In this document: piece by piece, positions 20,907 through 31,095 of the stretch | Position numbering within the stretch: the first letter of the stretch is position 1 | Layout: every line of letters starts with the position of its first letter | DNA from: Arthonia radiata | Lineage: Eukaryota > Ascomycota > Arthoniomycetes > Arthoniales > Arthoniaceae | Length of the DNA: 64,000 nucleotides | Direction: 5' to 3' | Assembly: GCA_002989075.1 (NCBI GenBank) | Contig: PSQN01000013.1 | Coordinates: forward strand, 185,178 to 249,177 | Notes under the pieces: model-generated | The model's database searches: none | What the model was told of the DNA's origin: nothing | What the model saw: the letters and a program-made list of their open reading frames with translations, nothing else | Program-made: the position numbers and the translations under genes

Positions 20907-21741
20907 CGAACTCGAAAGACTCAATCTCACTCGTCGACTTCGAAGTAGCCTGACAAAATGTGTACAGCTTCCACACGAGGTTTTCTGCTGCGTCGGTGAC
21001 GTCGCCGTGGTCATAGTGATCATCAGCAGAATCCAGAACAGAAAACGTGCATTCTCAGCCGCCGTAATCACATCCTATGGCTTTAATGAAGCACCGCCAT
21101 TTTAATAGCAGCAACGCTGCGAGTGCGACTGAGGATTGCCTGAAGAGCTCCTCTAAGAATCAACAACCATTCACATCTACTCTGGTCTGGGCTAGAGTTT
21201 CCGTTCAGCGACCGGCTCCCACCTGTTCTTCCCGACCGTACTCGTTCACGTTCGATCTGAAATAAGCTGCCGGCGAGCCACTCACCAGATCCACAGCAAC
21301 ACAGCGTTTACATCGTTGTACTGGCCAACGCTCACATTCTCATGCAGTTGATCGAGAATTGCTGCTGCAGCATCATTGAGTGAAGGAGAGCCTTGAAGAC
21401 GTTGGCATCTGGTATTTAATCAAAACAAGGAAGACCTGCGCTTGCTTGAAGAACCTATGCACGGGCCTTGGTATTGATCTATCTATCAGCAATCAATCGA
21501 GTGCAATGTACAGAAAGCTTTCACTGTTTCGACAGGCTTGACGCAATGAGCAATCATTGGGCACAGCAGGAGTAAACACGAAGGGATATGCCGATGCCCG
21601 CGCTAGCCCCTATGCAGGTCAGGTCACACCGCCAAGACTGAGACGGGTTTGCTACGCCTCGTTTCGTCTCGTCGTTTTCTTCTCTCTTCTTTGACTCATT
21701 CGCGACGATCACTCTCATTCCACACAATCAAACCCCCGGAC
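20907..21741. other. 835-bp gap in the array, no gene seen
   Basis: No frame here shows the LP...LATVSR signature, and the short ORFs lack coding character. It may hold a fully decayed array copy, but I cannot recognise one. The last about 90 bp are the 5' leader of member 3, pyrimidine-rich. Confidence 0.4.
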
Positions 21742-22197
21742 ATGCAAAAGATGCCTTTACTTTCCAGCAGCCAGAAGCCGCTGCCAACCCTTCCACCCGA
21801 GATCGTGTTACAGATCATCAAACACCGAGCCTCGCTGAATTTCCGCCAGCAAAGCGGCTACGCGCTCAAACGCACGATCAATCTTGCCACCACTTCACGC
21901 CTCCTGGTCAATGTCGTGCTGGAGACCGTGCAGAATGATGTTGCTGTTCTGAAAGCCGATCTTGAGGGTTTCGAAGCAAGCCATGACCCTGACTGCATTG
22001 TTAATGCGTATAGATTGGGTCGACAGCCTACATCTTTCAGTCCATGCTGTAATACCGTGGACAAGCGGATAAGCTCTAGTCACCGGGTGGGTACCTTGTC
22101 AGGCGCTGCAAAAGCGGCGAAGATAGCTCGGTCTTGTTTGTTGCGCCTTCAGCAAAAGCTGGCACTTCATCGGCCTGGGAATGTCCACACGGAGTAA
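21742..22197 (+). CDS. Array member 3: F-box-like small protein with H-x3-C and CC
   Basis: 151 aa from ATG 21742. The N-terminal block TLPPEIVLQIIKHRASL (about residues 15-31) is followed by INLATTSRLLVNVVLETVQNDV. A linker has SHDPDC and then SPCCN, the recurrent H-x3-C and CC signature that might bind a metal. The C-terminus AKIARSCLLRLQQKL is a predicted amphipathic helix. It is most like member 5 at 23161 (shared KHR/KYR, ALK, TSR and RLQ.KL blocks), pointing to an internal duplication. Confidence 0.7.
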   Translation: MQKMPLLSSSQKPLPTLPPEIVLQIIKHRASLNFRQQSGYALKRTINLATTSRLLVNVVLETVQNDVAVLKADLEGFEASHDPDCIVNAYRLGRQPTSFSPCCNTVDKRISSSHRVGTLSGAAKAAKIARSCLLRLQQKLALHRPGNVHTE

Positions 22198-22344
22198 ACA
22201 GTCCCTCTCCTATAGGCCAAATCGCGGCTCTCACACATGGAATCCCTCGATCGTGGCTGCGTGCCCTTGCTGCTTTATGACTTGACTTTTGACTGACACA
22301 CTAAAAGTGAAATATTGCGTCAGTCTCGCGCCACACTACGACCG

Positions 22345-22731
22345 ATGATCCAGTCTTCCAGCTCCCAGGAAGCGACATCCAGACAACAGCGCTTACCGGA
22401 CGAGCTCCTTGCCCGCATCTTCAAGCTCCGTGTGGCCGGCTATGCCAGCAGCGCAACCGTTTTTGCGCGGACAGATATCTTACGCCTTGCGACGGTCTCT
22501 CGTAAGGCGCTTGCGTGCGCTCTCGTGTCTTTGCGGGAAGAGAGAAAAGCCTACTGTCTTCTATCATTGGAGCTAAACGTCAACGGACAACGGATCGAAA
22601 GCGAAACATTGGTGAAGGACCGCGCAAAGATCTCGAACGATTTTTGCGACAAGACCTCGACAACCCTCGAGCGGTTACGTAAATTACTGCGAGCAACGCA
22701 CAGTGACTGGGTGGAGCCAGAGGACGTTTAG
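22345..22731 (+). CDS. Array member 4: short F-box-like protein
   Basis: 128 aa from ATG 22345. RLPDELLARIFKLRVAGY (about residues 17-34) is one of the clearest F-box-like starts in the array, followed by DILRLATVSRKALACALVSL. The H-x3-C/CC linker is missing, so the protein is short. The C-terminus TLERLRKLLRATHSDWVEPED closely matches the end of member 6 (LKKLRKLLRSTHADWEEP), so these two form a subfamily. Confidence 0.7.
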   Translation: MIQSSSSQEATSRQQRLPDELLARIFKLRVAGYASSATVFARTDILRLATVSRKALACALVSLREERKAYCLLSLELNVNGQRIESETLVKDRAKISNDFCDKTSTTLERLRKLLRATHSDWVEPEDV

Positions 22732-23160
22732 ATGATTTCGAGCAGCTGGTTTATCTTGTGTGAAGGGCAGGGGAGCATGCAACAAGTGATTGAGTTTGGG
22801 TAGATCAGCTCATAAAGAGAGAGCGAAGACTTATGGCATTAGGAAGTCTTCCTATCTCACAATTTGGCAGGGCGTAAGTAAAGTGTTGCAATAAACAATC
22901 GTCGGTGTCGCCATTCGGTCATTAGTCAGACCTAGGCAAGAATCTGGGTGCCTACCTGACAGAGGATGTTTTTGACCGCGACCATGTTGTTAGTTCCTAA
23001 GCGGCTCAGGAAGTATGCGCATCAAGCCCACTCACCCACTTTCTTGCGGGAGTCACTGTAAGCCAATGCCAAGCAAAGTGTCTTGGCATTTAGTGACTCG
23101 TCTCACCTGCTTCTTCCGCCCCGACTCGACAATCCATCGACTAGCTCACCCTTTGACGAC
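22732..23160. other. Intergenic within the array
   Basis: A 429-bp spacer between members 4 and 5. No coding signal or repeat was recognised. The frame of member 5 is open back to 23083 but starts there with TTG. Confidence 0.45.
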
Positions 23161-23634
23161 ATGCCAAAACTTGCAACCGCAACAGAGATGCCATCACTTC
23201 CAGTCAAGACGAAGAAAGCCCCGCCTCTTCCTGTAGATATCTTGATAATTATAATTAAATACAGGGAGCGCGCCATCCTAGCTACAAAGACTTACGATGA
23301 GGCGCTGAAAGCTTCCCTCCAGCTAGTAAGCACCTCGCGATCCTCCTTCAAGCCCGTGCTACAGGCCGTTCAAGATGAGATTGCCGAGCGCACCACTCAC
23401 CTTGATGACCGCGATTATCTACATAGCCCGACGTGCAAGACCTCTCCTAGCATTGGCGAAAGATGCGGTCAAGCATCAGTATTCCATTGCTGCTCTGGAA
23501 CCTCCACCTCTTTATTGAGTTGGGGAAGGGAGGTTGCAGTACGAGACGGGAAGAGGTTACTAGATCATTTGCGTCGACTTCAAAACAAACTCGATGCCGA
23601 TGATTCCCCCATGATGTCTTCAAGCGGCTGGTAA
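23161..23634 (+). CDS. Array member 5: F-box-like small protein with H-x3-C and CC
   Basis: 157 aa from ATG 23161. PPLPVDILIIIIKYRERAI, then LQLVSTSRSSFKPVLQAVQDEI, then HSPTCK and FHCCSG, then a C-terminal RLLDHLRRLQNKL helix. All four conserved landmarks of the array are present in the usual order. It is closest to member 3. No signal peptide or membrane segment is seen, so a cytosolic or nuclear location is likely. Confidence 0.7.
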   Translation: MPKLATATEMPSLPVKTKKAPPLPVDILIIIIKYRERAILATKTYDEALKASLQLVSTSRSSFKPVLQAVQDEIAERTTHLDDRDYLHSPTCKTSPSIGERCGQASVFHCCSGTSTSLLSWGREVAVRDGKRLLDHLRRLQNKLDADDSPMMSSSGW

Positions 23635-23728
23635 GCTCATTTGACTAATCATTCCATCCTCAAGAACACAACAGCAGTGAGTTGACTTGCAACACGCACT
23701 TGGCTACATTGCCTCCAATTGAGATCCT

Positions 23729-24166
23729 GTGAATGCATTTGCTGAGATTTTCTATAGTATTGTCGGTCTTAACCATTATAAACCTCCTCACTTATCTCGC
23801 GACTCCATCGCAGCATCGCTTGATTCTCAACGTCTCCCGAATGATGTGATACAGCGTATCTTACAATTCAAGGTCTGGGCCGATCTCGAGCACCGGTCGC
23901 AGTCCACACGCGGCGATATCCTTCGCCTTGCCACCGTTTCACGTCTCGCACTCTCAACTGTCACCGCAAGAATCGAGCAGGAAAGATGCGTGGTTCGGGA
24001 TGCAATTACCAACACTCAGTTGCTTCCTGAATATTCTCGTGAGCCATCGCACCCGTTATGTTGGGCCCCCGGCTACTTGGATGAGATCCATGAGGTCCTG
24101 AAGAAATTGCGCAAACTTTTGCGGTCGACTCATGCTGATTGGGAAGAGCCGCTATGGTATGAGTGA
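23729..24166 (+). pseudogene. Array member 6: F-box-like frame without an in-frame ATG
   Basis: The frame contains QRLPNDVIQRILQFKVWADL, GDILRLATVSRLALSTVTARIEQE and a C-terminal VLKKLRKLLRSTHADWEEP, all strongly array-like. However, there is no Met codon in frame between the upstream stop and the conserved region; the frame begins with GTG at 23729. Either the start codon was lost, or an upstream exon with an intron supplies it (I could not find a convincing one), or a near-cognate start is used. The rest of the frame is uninterrupted, arguing for recent loss or an unseen 5' exon. It pairs with member 4. Confidence 0.5.
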
Positions 24167-24710
24167 TGAGTAGATATGAGACCTGACGACCTTAGGCTCG
24201 GCCCCTCTATTTCGCCATCTTTCATGAGCCGTCACAAAAGTGATGCCGGAGCGTCCGTTTGACTGCTATCGGGAACGCGTGGTGACTGAGTTGAGCGAAG
24301 GTGGGTCTAAACAGTTGCGGAAAGTTGCACGTTGCTGAGCGCAAAGCCGTGACCGCGCCCTCTGCATTGTCGCGGGCCAGGTGGAATGCGCGCTATGGAT
24401 GGGAGCTTCGAGTCGCGCCAATCCAAGATGAAACAGTCGAGCCTGGCACGTCCAGGCTTTTCGATTCCACAAAGTGCAAGACACTTTGGTGGCCGGAACT
24501 CGGTTGACTTAGCAGCTACCTCTTAAAGGCCGAAAATCCGACAGAAACGTTGCACCCTAGAAGAGGTAAGAGGTGGCGATCTCGCCAAGACATCCACCGT
24601 TGTTACTTCCCAATGCTCTGGTGCCTTTGATTTCTTGCCTTTCTTTGGACTTCTGGCAAATCTACATCCAACATCGGCCACAGACTCGTTTCGATCAACA
24701 CAAACTCAAC
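24167..24710. other. Intergenic within the array
   Basis: A 544-bp spacer between members 6 and 7. Overlapping short ORFs occur on both strands, none with family motifs. The last about 140 bp are in frame with member 7 but have no ATG. Confidence 0.45.
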
Positions 24711-25193
24711 ATGGCACAAGCCACGCGCCCACCCCCACAACTGCCAAGCGAGATCATCGTCCAGATCCTGGTCATGCGCGTCCAAGCAGACCTCGAGTTG
24801 AACACGGTAATAGCGCCCGGCGAAACCCTCAAGCTCGCCACAGTCTCGCACATGTCTCTCGAAACCGTGCTCAGCGTCCTGGAGGCGGAGCACAAGGCGC
24901 TCACTAGAGCTCAAGAGGAGGTCATCAATCAGCACGATGCCTCGTGTAAAACCGTCATGGCGATCTGCATGCGTGGGATCAGCACAGGATCGTCGATGAC
25001 TACGTCTACACTCCGGGCGCGGTCGACTCTTGGAAATAGATGCTGCAAGTCCGGGGAGGACGACAAGGTTGTCGACTGCCAATTGAGGCGAAGGCGCGAA
25101 AAGTTGAAGAAGATGCAGAAGTTGGTTGACTGCTTGGAGGCTTTGAAGACCTTGATGGTGGCAGGTGAGATGGACGATGAACGTGAAGCCTGA
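24711..25193 (+). CDS. Array member 7: F-box-like small protein with H-x3-C and CC
   Basis: 160 aa from ATG 24711. QLPSEIIVQILVMRVQADLE, then ETLKLATVSHMSLETVLSVLE, then INQHDASCK and NRCCKS, then a Lys-rich amphipathic helix (RRREKLKKMQKLVDCLEALK) near the C-terminus. With members 9, 10 and 11 it forms the most coherent subfamily: LP.E.I..I...RV, then LKLAT.S, then a (I/V)I..H...C run at constant spacing. The reverse strand has a 219-codon ORF, which is a shadow. Confidence 0.75.
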   Translation: MAQATRPPPQLPSEIIVQILVMRVQADLELNTVIAPGETLKLATVSHMSLETVLSVLEAEHKALTRAQEEVINQHDASCKTVMAICMRGISTGSSMTTSTLRARSTLGNRCCKSGEDDKVVDCQLRRRREKLKKMQKLVDCLEALKTLMVAGEMDDEREA

Positions 25194-25498
25194 GCGGGAA
25201 GGGAGATCGCATCTGGGGTGTCCGCTACCCACCACATCTGTAGATCTGGCGTAGGCCATCAACGTCTACCGCGCGCTGGCAAGAACACTGTTGTCGTGCT
25301 GGGATGCAAGAGATCATCTCACTGCCTGAATCGTCTCTTACTGGCATAGCATTCTACATCATCCTGACGTATCTTTGGCCAGCGCGCTATTGGAAACGCT
25401 TAGACACAGCTTCACATTGTTTTGACGGCGACGTCTTTAAGTGCGCATGCCAATCGCATGCCATGCATATGCCTCGTCACACTATCTCCAGGAGCAGG

Positions 25499-26116
25499 AT
25501 GGCGACAACTCCCATTGCACACCTCCCCGACGAACTCCTCACCATCATCATCTCCCACTACGTCAACCTAAAACTTCACATCGGCAATTCCTCCGCACAC
25601 ACCGCCATCCTCCGCCTCGCCACTTTCTCCCGCCTCATGCTGACCACAGTCCGCAATACCCTGCGTGCCCACGAGGAATGCACCGAAGCCATTAGGAGAG
25701 ACATCATCAGAGATCACGAGTACAGCATATCCGAGCATTGGCGCGTGATGACCTTCAAAGGCCGCGAGGTATTGTGGAGGCGTGACACGCATTTGCACTG
25801 GACGCGGCTTTGCTGCCGGTCTGAGTGGGAGGTTGAGGTTGTGAATAGAGCTTTGGCCAGATTAAATGGTCAGTTGAATGTTTTGGGGAGGATGAGGGCG
25901 AGGGTTGATGTTTGTGACGCGTTGTTGGAGCAGGCAGGGGAGGTAAGTACGCCAGGGATTGAGCAAGGTGAAGTACAGTTTCCCCTTTCGCCTGGGTCAA
26001 GTCGCACGCTTGGGCCGTTTGACTCAATTTTGCAACTGCTTATTTCTCAGTCTTCGACTTCCTCTTTGCTTTCTAGCCCACGTGCACACGTGCAACATTT
26101 CCGCGACAACAACTGA
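25499..26116 (+). CDS. Array member 8: F-box-like small protein, optional 3' intron
   Basis: Starts at ATG 25499. HLPDELLTIIISHYVNLKL, then AILRLATFSRLMLTTVRNTLRAHEE, then a linker with DHEYS (the Cys of H-x3-C is replaced) and TRLCCRSEW. The C-terminal helix is NRALARLNGQLNVLGRMRARVD. A good intron (GTAAGT at 25943, CAG ending 26050, 108 bp) would give 169 aa, close to the family norm. Retention stays in frame and gives 205 aa with a Ser-rich tail. The sequence upstream to 25304 is open but lacks a suitable ATG. Confidence 0.7.
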   Translation: MATTPIAHLPDELLTIIISHYVNLKLHIGNSSAHTAILRLATFSRLMLTTVRNTLRAHEECTEAIRRDIIRDHEYSISEHWRVMTFKGREVLWRRDTHLHWTRLCCRSEWEVEVVNRALARLNGQLNVLGRMRARVDVCDALLEQAGEVSTPGIEQGEVQFPLSPGSSRTLGPFDSILQLLISQSSTSSLLSSPRAHVQHFRDNN

Positions 26117-26133
26117 AATCCAGTTTAGCAGCC

Positions 26134-26628
26134 ATGACGAGCAAGGACCGTAACCGCAAGTTGCCAACCTTGCCCACCGAGATCATCATCAACATTCTCA
26201 AATTATGCGTCGACTCCAGCCTCGCAGAAGGCAACATCGTCACACAAGGAAAGCTGCGAAAGCTAGCCACCGTCAGCCCCATGTTTCTAGCGACCGTAAG
26301 GGGCGCCCTGATTCGCGAACAAACCGCCTTGGAGACGTTGAAGGCAGACATCATCAAGCAGCACAAGCCAAGATGTACGGCCGTATCAAGTTTCCTGCCC
26401 ACGAACGAAAAGCCCGACATACTCACGGGCCGCACTTGGGTTGGTTGCTGTGTCTCGGAGGATCGGGCTAAGGAGGTATTCAGTGAGCTTAATAACATAC
26501 AGCATGTAGCCATCTGGAACATCGGCCATGTGCTCAATGAGCTCGAGTTGAGGAGTATGATGATGAAGGGGAAGGCGAAGAGATCGGGGGGTGCGATGGC
26601 TGCGCCTAAGGAAGGTGACAAGTCGTGA
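26134..26628 (+). CDS. Array member 9: F-box-like small protein with H-x3-C and CC
   Basis: 164 aa from ATG 26134, only 17 bp after the stop of member 8, the tightest spacing in the array. TLPTEIIINILKLCVDSSL, then KLRKLATVSPMFLATVRGALIRE, then IKQHKPRCTAV and WVGCCV, then VLNELELRSMMMKGKAKR. Here the usual RV is CV. The very short spacer means its promoter must lie inside member 8, or the two are co-transcribed. Confidence 0.75.
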   Translation: MTSKDRNRKLPTLPTEIIINILKLCVDSSLAEGNIVTQGKLRKLATVSPMFLATVRGALIREQTALETLKADIIKQHKPRCTAVSSFLPTNEKPDILTGRTWVGCCVSEDRAKEVFSELNNIQHVAIWNIGHVLNELELRSMMMKGKAKRSGGAMAAPKEGDKS

Positions 26629-26884
26629 CTCGACTTCATCGAGATCCTCTGACGCATGTTGCCGGCCAGTTTGAGAGGACATAGTGGGCTGTTTGCACGA
26701 AGCTTGTGAAAGTCTAGTTACTCAATCAGGAAGCGGCAGGTGAAACAAGCTAGCGTTCGCTTGCATGTGAATACTCTCTCTTTATTCAACTGCTTCTTCT
26801 TCCTTAACATTCTCTCCAACTCCTCCTCAACACCGCAACCAACAAACATCATCAAGCTCCCTCAGCCATAACACTGTCGTCATC

Positions 26885-27421
26885 ATGCCAGACTCAAGTC
26901 AAGCAGCGCCAAAATCGCAGCGCAATCTACCAAACGAGCTCATCATCAGGATCATCAAGCTCAGAGTCCAGGGATACCTCGAGACTGGTGGCGCTATCGC
27001 GAGGAGTGAGATATTGAAGCTAGCTACGCTGTCACACCTCGCACTCGACACCGTCACCGTATATTTGGACAAAGAGGCGGACGCTCTCGAAGTCAAAAGA
27101 TGCATCATTATCAAAAGCCATAAATATCATTGCGACGCCGTAGAATTCGCTCGCTACGGGCCGAGTCCTTCATCCTTTTCCGACCACATGCAACTGCATT
27201 TCACTCTCGACGGAAGGTTCTGCGTATGCCGCGAGCCGCGGGACGTTTGCAGGATTGCGGCGCAGAGAGCTTGCTTCATACGAAACATCATGTATACCAT
27301 CAACAAGCCCCGGAAGTACCTTGGCCAGCTCAAGAAGATGATGCTGGATGGCGTGTCAGAAGAAAAGCAATCGTTGTACACGGACCAGAAATTCCTTGAC
27401 GCCAATACAAAGCAGCTTTAA
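26885..27421 (+). CDS. Array member 10: F-box-like small protein
   Basis: 178 aa from ATG 26885. NLPNELIIRIIKLRVQGYLE, then EILKLATLSHLALDTVTVYLDKE, then IKSHKYHCDAV with the second Cys pair spaced as FCVCRE, then an Arg/Lys-rich C-terminal helix (INKPRKYLGQLKKMM). The N-terminal block closely follows the F-box opening LPxELLxxIL. It is preceded by a CT-rich leader that lacks ATG. Confidence 0.75.
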   Translation: MPDSSQAAPKSQRNLPNELIIRIIKLRVQGYLETGGAIARSEILKLATLSHLALDTVTVYLDKEADALEVKRCIIIKSHKYHCDAVEFARYGPSPSSFSDHMQLHFTLDGRFCVCREPRDVCRIAAQRACFIRNIMYTINKPRKYLGQLKKMMLDGVSEEKQSLYTDQKFLDANTKQL

Positions 27422-27661
27422 GCCCGCTGCTCAAGTATAACAGAGAACAGTGGCAGTCTACTTCTGATCATAGCTGCGGCCATCTGGGCTGAAGTATGTA
27501 ATAATCGCTGACCAAGCGTCCGGATTTGGAATGGCGAGGCGGAGCAGATCGAGACTAGCTCATCCGCGAACACTATTTCCTCCCTATTGATTTTTCGTTC
27601 TTCAACTCCTCCTCTTCATATTACTCGCAACGCTTCACTGGTCTGCTCAAGAACAGCCAGT

Positions 27662-28180
27662 ATGGCAGATTCCGTTCGACAGCCGCCAGTCTTACCTATT
27701 GAGATTATCATCAATATCCTGATCATACGCGTGAAGTCCTATATCCAGTCCGGAAGCGTCATCGGCCGCGTTGAGATACTCAAGCTTGCCACTGTCTCTC
27801 ATACCATCTTTGCTACCGTCTGCCACACCCTAACACGTGAGCGAGAACTGCTCAAATCCAACAGAAATCAGTTGATCAAGACTCATGAGTCTAAATGCAA
27901 AGCGATACGGATTTGCGGAATGTATGATCACGCTTCCATTCGCCATACGGCGTTACAACTTGAGCCTCTAGCTTTTGCGTGTGCCGAATGTCGCAAATCC
28001 GAGGGCGCCGCAATCGAGACGCATCTCACAATGGATCGCATCGAGAAGTTCCGAACCAGTGTGAAGAAGATAAAGACTCATCTCGACGATCTGAACGAGA
28101 TTATGGCGCGTGAGAATCCAGCAATTCGTCGCGAATTCGATCTTCGGCCCGATGATTCTGAATCCGATGGTGAAGACTGA
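27662..28180 (+). CDS. Array member 11: F-box-like small protein
   Basis: 172 aa from ATG 27662. VLPIEIIINILIIRVKSYIQ, then EILKLATVSHTIFATVCHTLTRE, then IKTHESKCKAI and ACAEC as the Cys pair, then FRTSVKKIKTHLDDLNEIM and an acidic tail (DDSESDGED). It is the last gene of the first array half. Together with members 7, 9 and 10 it gives the best alignment for a family profile. Confidence 0.75.
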   Translation: MADSVRQPPVLPIEIIINILIIRVKSYIQSGSVIGRVEILKLATVSHTIFATVCHTLTRERELLKSNRNQLIKTHESKCKAIRICGMYDHASIRHTALQLEPLAFACAECRKSEGAAIETHLTMDRIEKFRTSVKKIKTHLDDLNEIMARENPAIRREFDLRPDDSESDGED

Positions 28181-28984
28181 TTTCATCTGACGCAGGCGGC
28201 TTCTTGAAGGCCCCATATCATCGTGTGCGTCAGCAAGCTTGGCGCTGGAGGTGACAGTCATAAGTCTGGGGAAACTTGACGCTGGACATGAAGACCACAG
28301 ACGAGTCATCACGCGCTGCGCGTCTAACGAACACTCCATTAAGTTTGCTTCTGTTGACTGCACGAGGCATCAACCGATCCTACCTTAGTCTATACATCAC
28401 CGCAACTTGTCAGCTCCGTACAGGACATCGGCCTGCGCCGACACACCCTGCAAACCACGGATGAGACGGCCGAGGCACCTCAAATAGGCCGAGAGACTTT
28501 CCGATACGCTGTAATATTGTTGGGAAAGCATGCACGTGCACTACAACTCTTCAGCAGGTGCAAGTATGCAGCATATGCTCTATACGAATGCTACGAGAAG
28601 CTTAAACAGTCTGTGAGATTGTTGATTTTGCAGCGCTATCCTCGGGTCGTATGCCTCTTGTAGTTGTTGCCATGTCGCACGCCATGCCTAAAAGACTTCC
28701 TCTATTCCTTGTCCAGTGTTGTTTCTCGAATCCAGCTACAGGCTCGTTCAGAATGAAGGCGCACCCAAATGAACGCAACGCGGCGTCTGAAAGAATTTAC
28801 GAAGCTACCAGCAGAACACACACAGGTTGGAGGGAAAAGGTAGTAGAGGTCCCCGCATATCTGCCACGCTTGGCACATGCATCATCAATCGAGCAGTACG
28901 CATGAGACCACGACCGTTGCGTAGGATCATAAAGCCAATCACCAGATGAGACGTTCAACCTACCTGCCATCCAGCGCGAGCCTC
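28181..28984. other. Start of the accessory block, no gene seen
   Basis: About 800 bp without an ORF that I can support; an 84-codon frame at 28651-28905 lacks convincing features. Array-family motifs are absent. Confidence 0.45.
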
Positions 28985-29305
28985 TCAGTCCTCCGTGCTC
29001 AAATCCTCGTTCGGACCCCCCGCACCGGTGGCATTAAACTCGATCACGATCTTCTTGGTCAGATGTACCTTCCCCCCAACAGCAGTTCACATGTGCCGAT
29101 GCGGAAAGTTGATCTCATAATTCTTCTTCTGAAAGACTCGATTCTTGATCTCTTCCTGGCTCAGACCTGGCGAATTCGTGACGACGAATTTGCGCCCCGT
29201 TGTACCGCCTCTGTGCTCGACCTTGAGGTTGTTCTCCTCGCAAAGGCGATAGAATGTCGTGAGATCTCTATCGTTGACGCCGTACAGGGTGGGTATATTG
29301 GGCAT
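28985..29305 (-). pseudogene. Small unknown gene with one in-frame TGA (truncated or readthrough)
   Basis: From ATG 29305 a 72-aa frame (MPNIPTLYGVNDRDL...) ends at TGA 29087-29089. The same frame then continues for 33 sense codons (TAVGGKVHLTKKIVIEFN...) to TGA at 28985-28987, and this continuation also looks like protein (alternating hydrophobic strand, charged end). A TATA box (TATAAAA on the minus strand, 29344-29350) lies about 40 bp before the ATG. A single CGA-to-TGA change would explain the stop; stop-codon readthrough is the alternative. I do not recognise the 72-aa or 106-aa product. There is no signal peptide. Confidence 0.45.
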
Positions 29306-29350
29306 GATGGCTGACTGTGGATGCTGGGTTTTGGCAGCGAGCGTTTTATA

Positions 29351-30405
29351 CAGACGAGCCGGATAATTGCAATTTGGTCTGGTGTTGCATAGCGGACAGA
29401 TCGAGTTGCTTTAAGAACGCACCTCTGCCCTCAGCAACGTGGTGCAACGTGGTGTGTCTCTGCCAAAGAGGCAACGTGGTAGGACGTAACGAAGCGCCAG
29501 CGTCGTGAAATAGACCGGTTTTGAGTATGCTCGCCGTTTCAGCGCTGGCTTGCGTATCACATGCAAGCTTCGTCGGAAGACTGCCTTCTGAACGCATGAG
29601 AAGATGCGAGCCGTCCGATCATGGTGTTGCGCAAAGCAATCATGCGGCTGTGACACTTCCTCACGTACCACACCAAGGCCAACAGCTGTGTTTCTTTGCG
29701 CCAACACCAACGTCGATCGCATATCCATGATTTTTCAGGATGCCGCAGTGTCGCCTAGGCTGCGCGCGATGTGAAGGCGGTCCATGCCACTTGCTGGGAC
29801 TCAACGTCACCTCTCCGCAACAGGGGTACTGGAGTCGGCGGTCGCGATGGTCGGGTTCAGCCCTGCATGTCGGTGAGTATGTCGTGGCACATCTTGAGCT
29901 TGACCTGGTGGGTCGGAGGAGAGGACGCAAAAGAGGGGATGGGAGGACGCAAAATCGCTGAAATCGAAGTGTAGCAGATTGAAGTTGCTTGGAGATGGGA
30001 GTGCGGAGATCTCCGTAGAGACTAGAGCGGTATGTACTAGCTGATTTTGTCGTAGCTCCTTACCGATCGCGGAAGTCTTCCGGCGCCACGTGTATCCTCG
30101 AAAGCGGGTCCGAGAAATGACATGTTTTAGACACGTATTGCATGATATCCTACCATCAGCATAGGCACGTGTCGATTTAGCTGGCTTTGTTATATGGTAT
30201 CCACCGATCAAGCGCGGAAATGATGCAGACGTACCCGTGCACGACTGAAAATCATTTATACGCAACTCGTGTCCATAAGCAACAGCAGCATCATGCTGAG
30301 TTTAGCAAATCCGTCATACTTGAGAGCGATCCTTTAGCGACCGCTGCATTCTGTTCACATTCGAGTTGTGCATCGTCAACAAACACTATTGATCGCTGAT
30401 TAATA
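29351..30405. other. Intergenic, no gene seen
   Basis: About 1.05 kb between the small minus-strand gene and the orphan plus-strand gene. Several short ORFs lie on both strands, none with motifs. Confidence 0.4.
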
Positions 30406-30968
30406 ATGTCACTTGCTGCAGTTGACGTTTTGAAAGCTGCTTCAACGAAACATGGCGCCACAGGCATCCATGACTCAATGCAGGATACAGAGTCGTTTGG
30501 CCCACGCGAAAGCGACGTAGGCCAAACCAGCGACGGCTTGCGAGTGAAAGCGCCCACCTCAATCCTCGCGAAACACGATCAACGCGCTCATTGCCAATCG
30601 ATGCTGGCCGATATCGAGAAGTATCTGCGCAAGTACGAGAAAGAGATCAGGGAGAACTTCAAGCAATGCACGCCGGCCAGAGTGTTCATTGAGTGCGTCC
30701 TCAGCCGGCTGAGATGAGCTCAGCGGCGGTGTATTCTTGCCGCTCGCAAATTGCGAATAGGTAATCTGACATACTCAGCATTGACAAGAACAGGAAACCC
30801 TTCGCTGTGTACTACTGGTTGTCTGGACCTCTAACGGCGATGATCAGGATCTATGCTCCGTCTGAGGCCAACAATCGGGTTCTTCGAGTAATGTTGGTCC
30901 GGAACTGCAGCAGCTGGTTCAAGACTAAAGAGTGGCCCATTGTGTCCAGAGACGAGATCCGGTATTGA
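30406..30968 (+). CDS. Orphan two-exon gene, unknown function
   Basis: Exon 1 30406-30692, an 86-bp intron (GTGCGT...CTCAG) and exon 2 30779-30968 give about 158 aa. The unspliced frame would stop 25 codons after the donor. The spliced product continues as FIDIDKNRKPFAVYYWLSG and ends ...RDEIRY, with a good mix of hydrophobic and charged residues. A short helix-rich segment (MLADIEKYLRKYEKEIRENF, about residues 66-85) precedes the intron. No signal peptide or known motif is seen. Support is the phase-consistent splice and protein-like composition only. Confidence 0.4.
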
Positions 30969-31095
30969 GGGCCGGTTTAGACGATGCTCATCAAGAGAGG
31001 ACTGCAGCGGAATCGATGGGCGGCGCGGTCTATTTCTTGTTTTGCTCAAAGTTTTGCAAGCACCACATGCCAGATGGCACTGGAGCTCCGCAAGC

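Noticed and set aside
24603-25262. 219-codon minus-strand ORF opposite array member 7
   Set aside because: Member 7 carries the conserved family motifs in order; the reverse frame has none.
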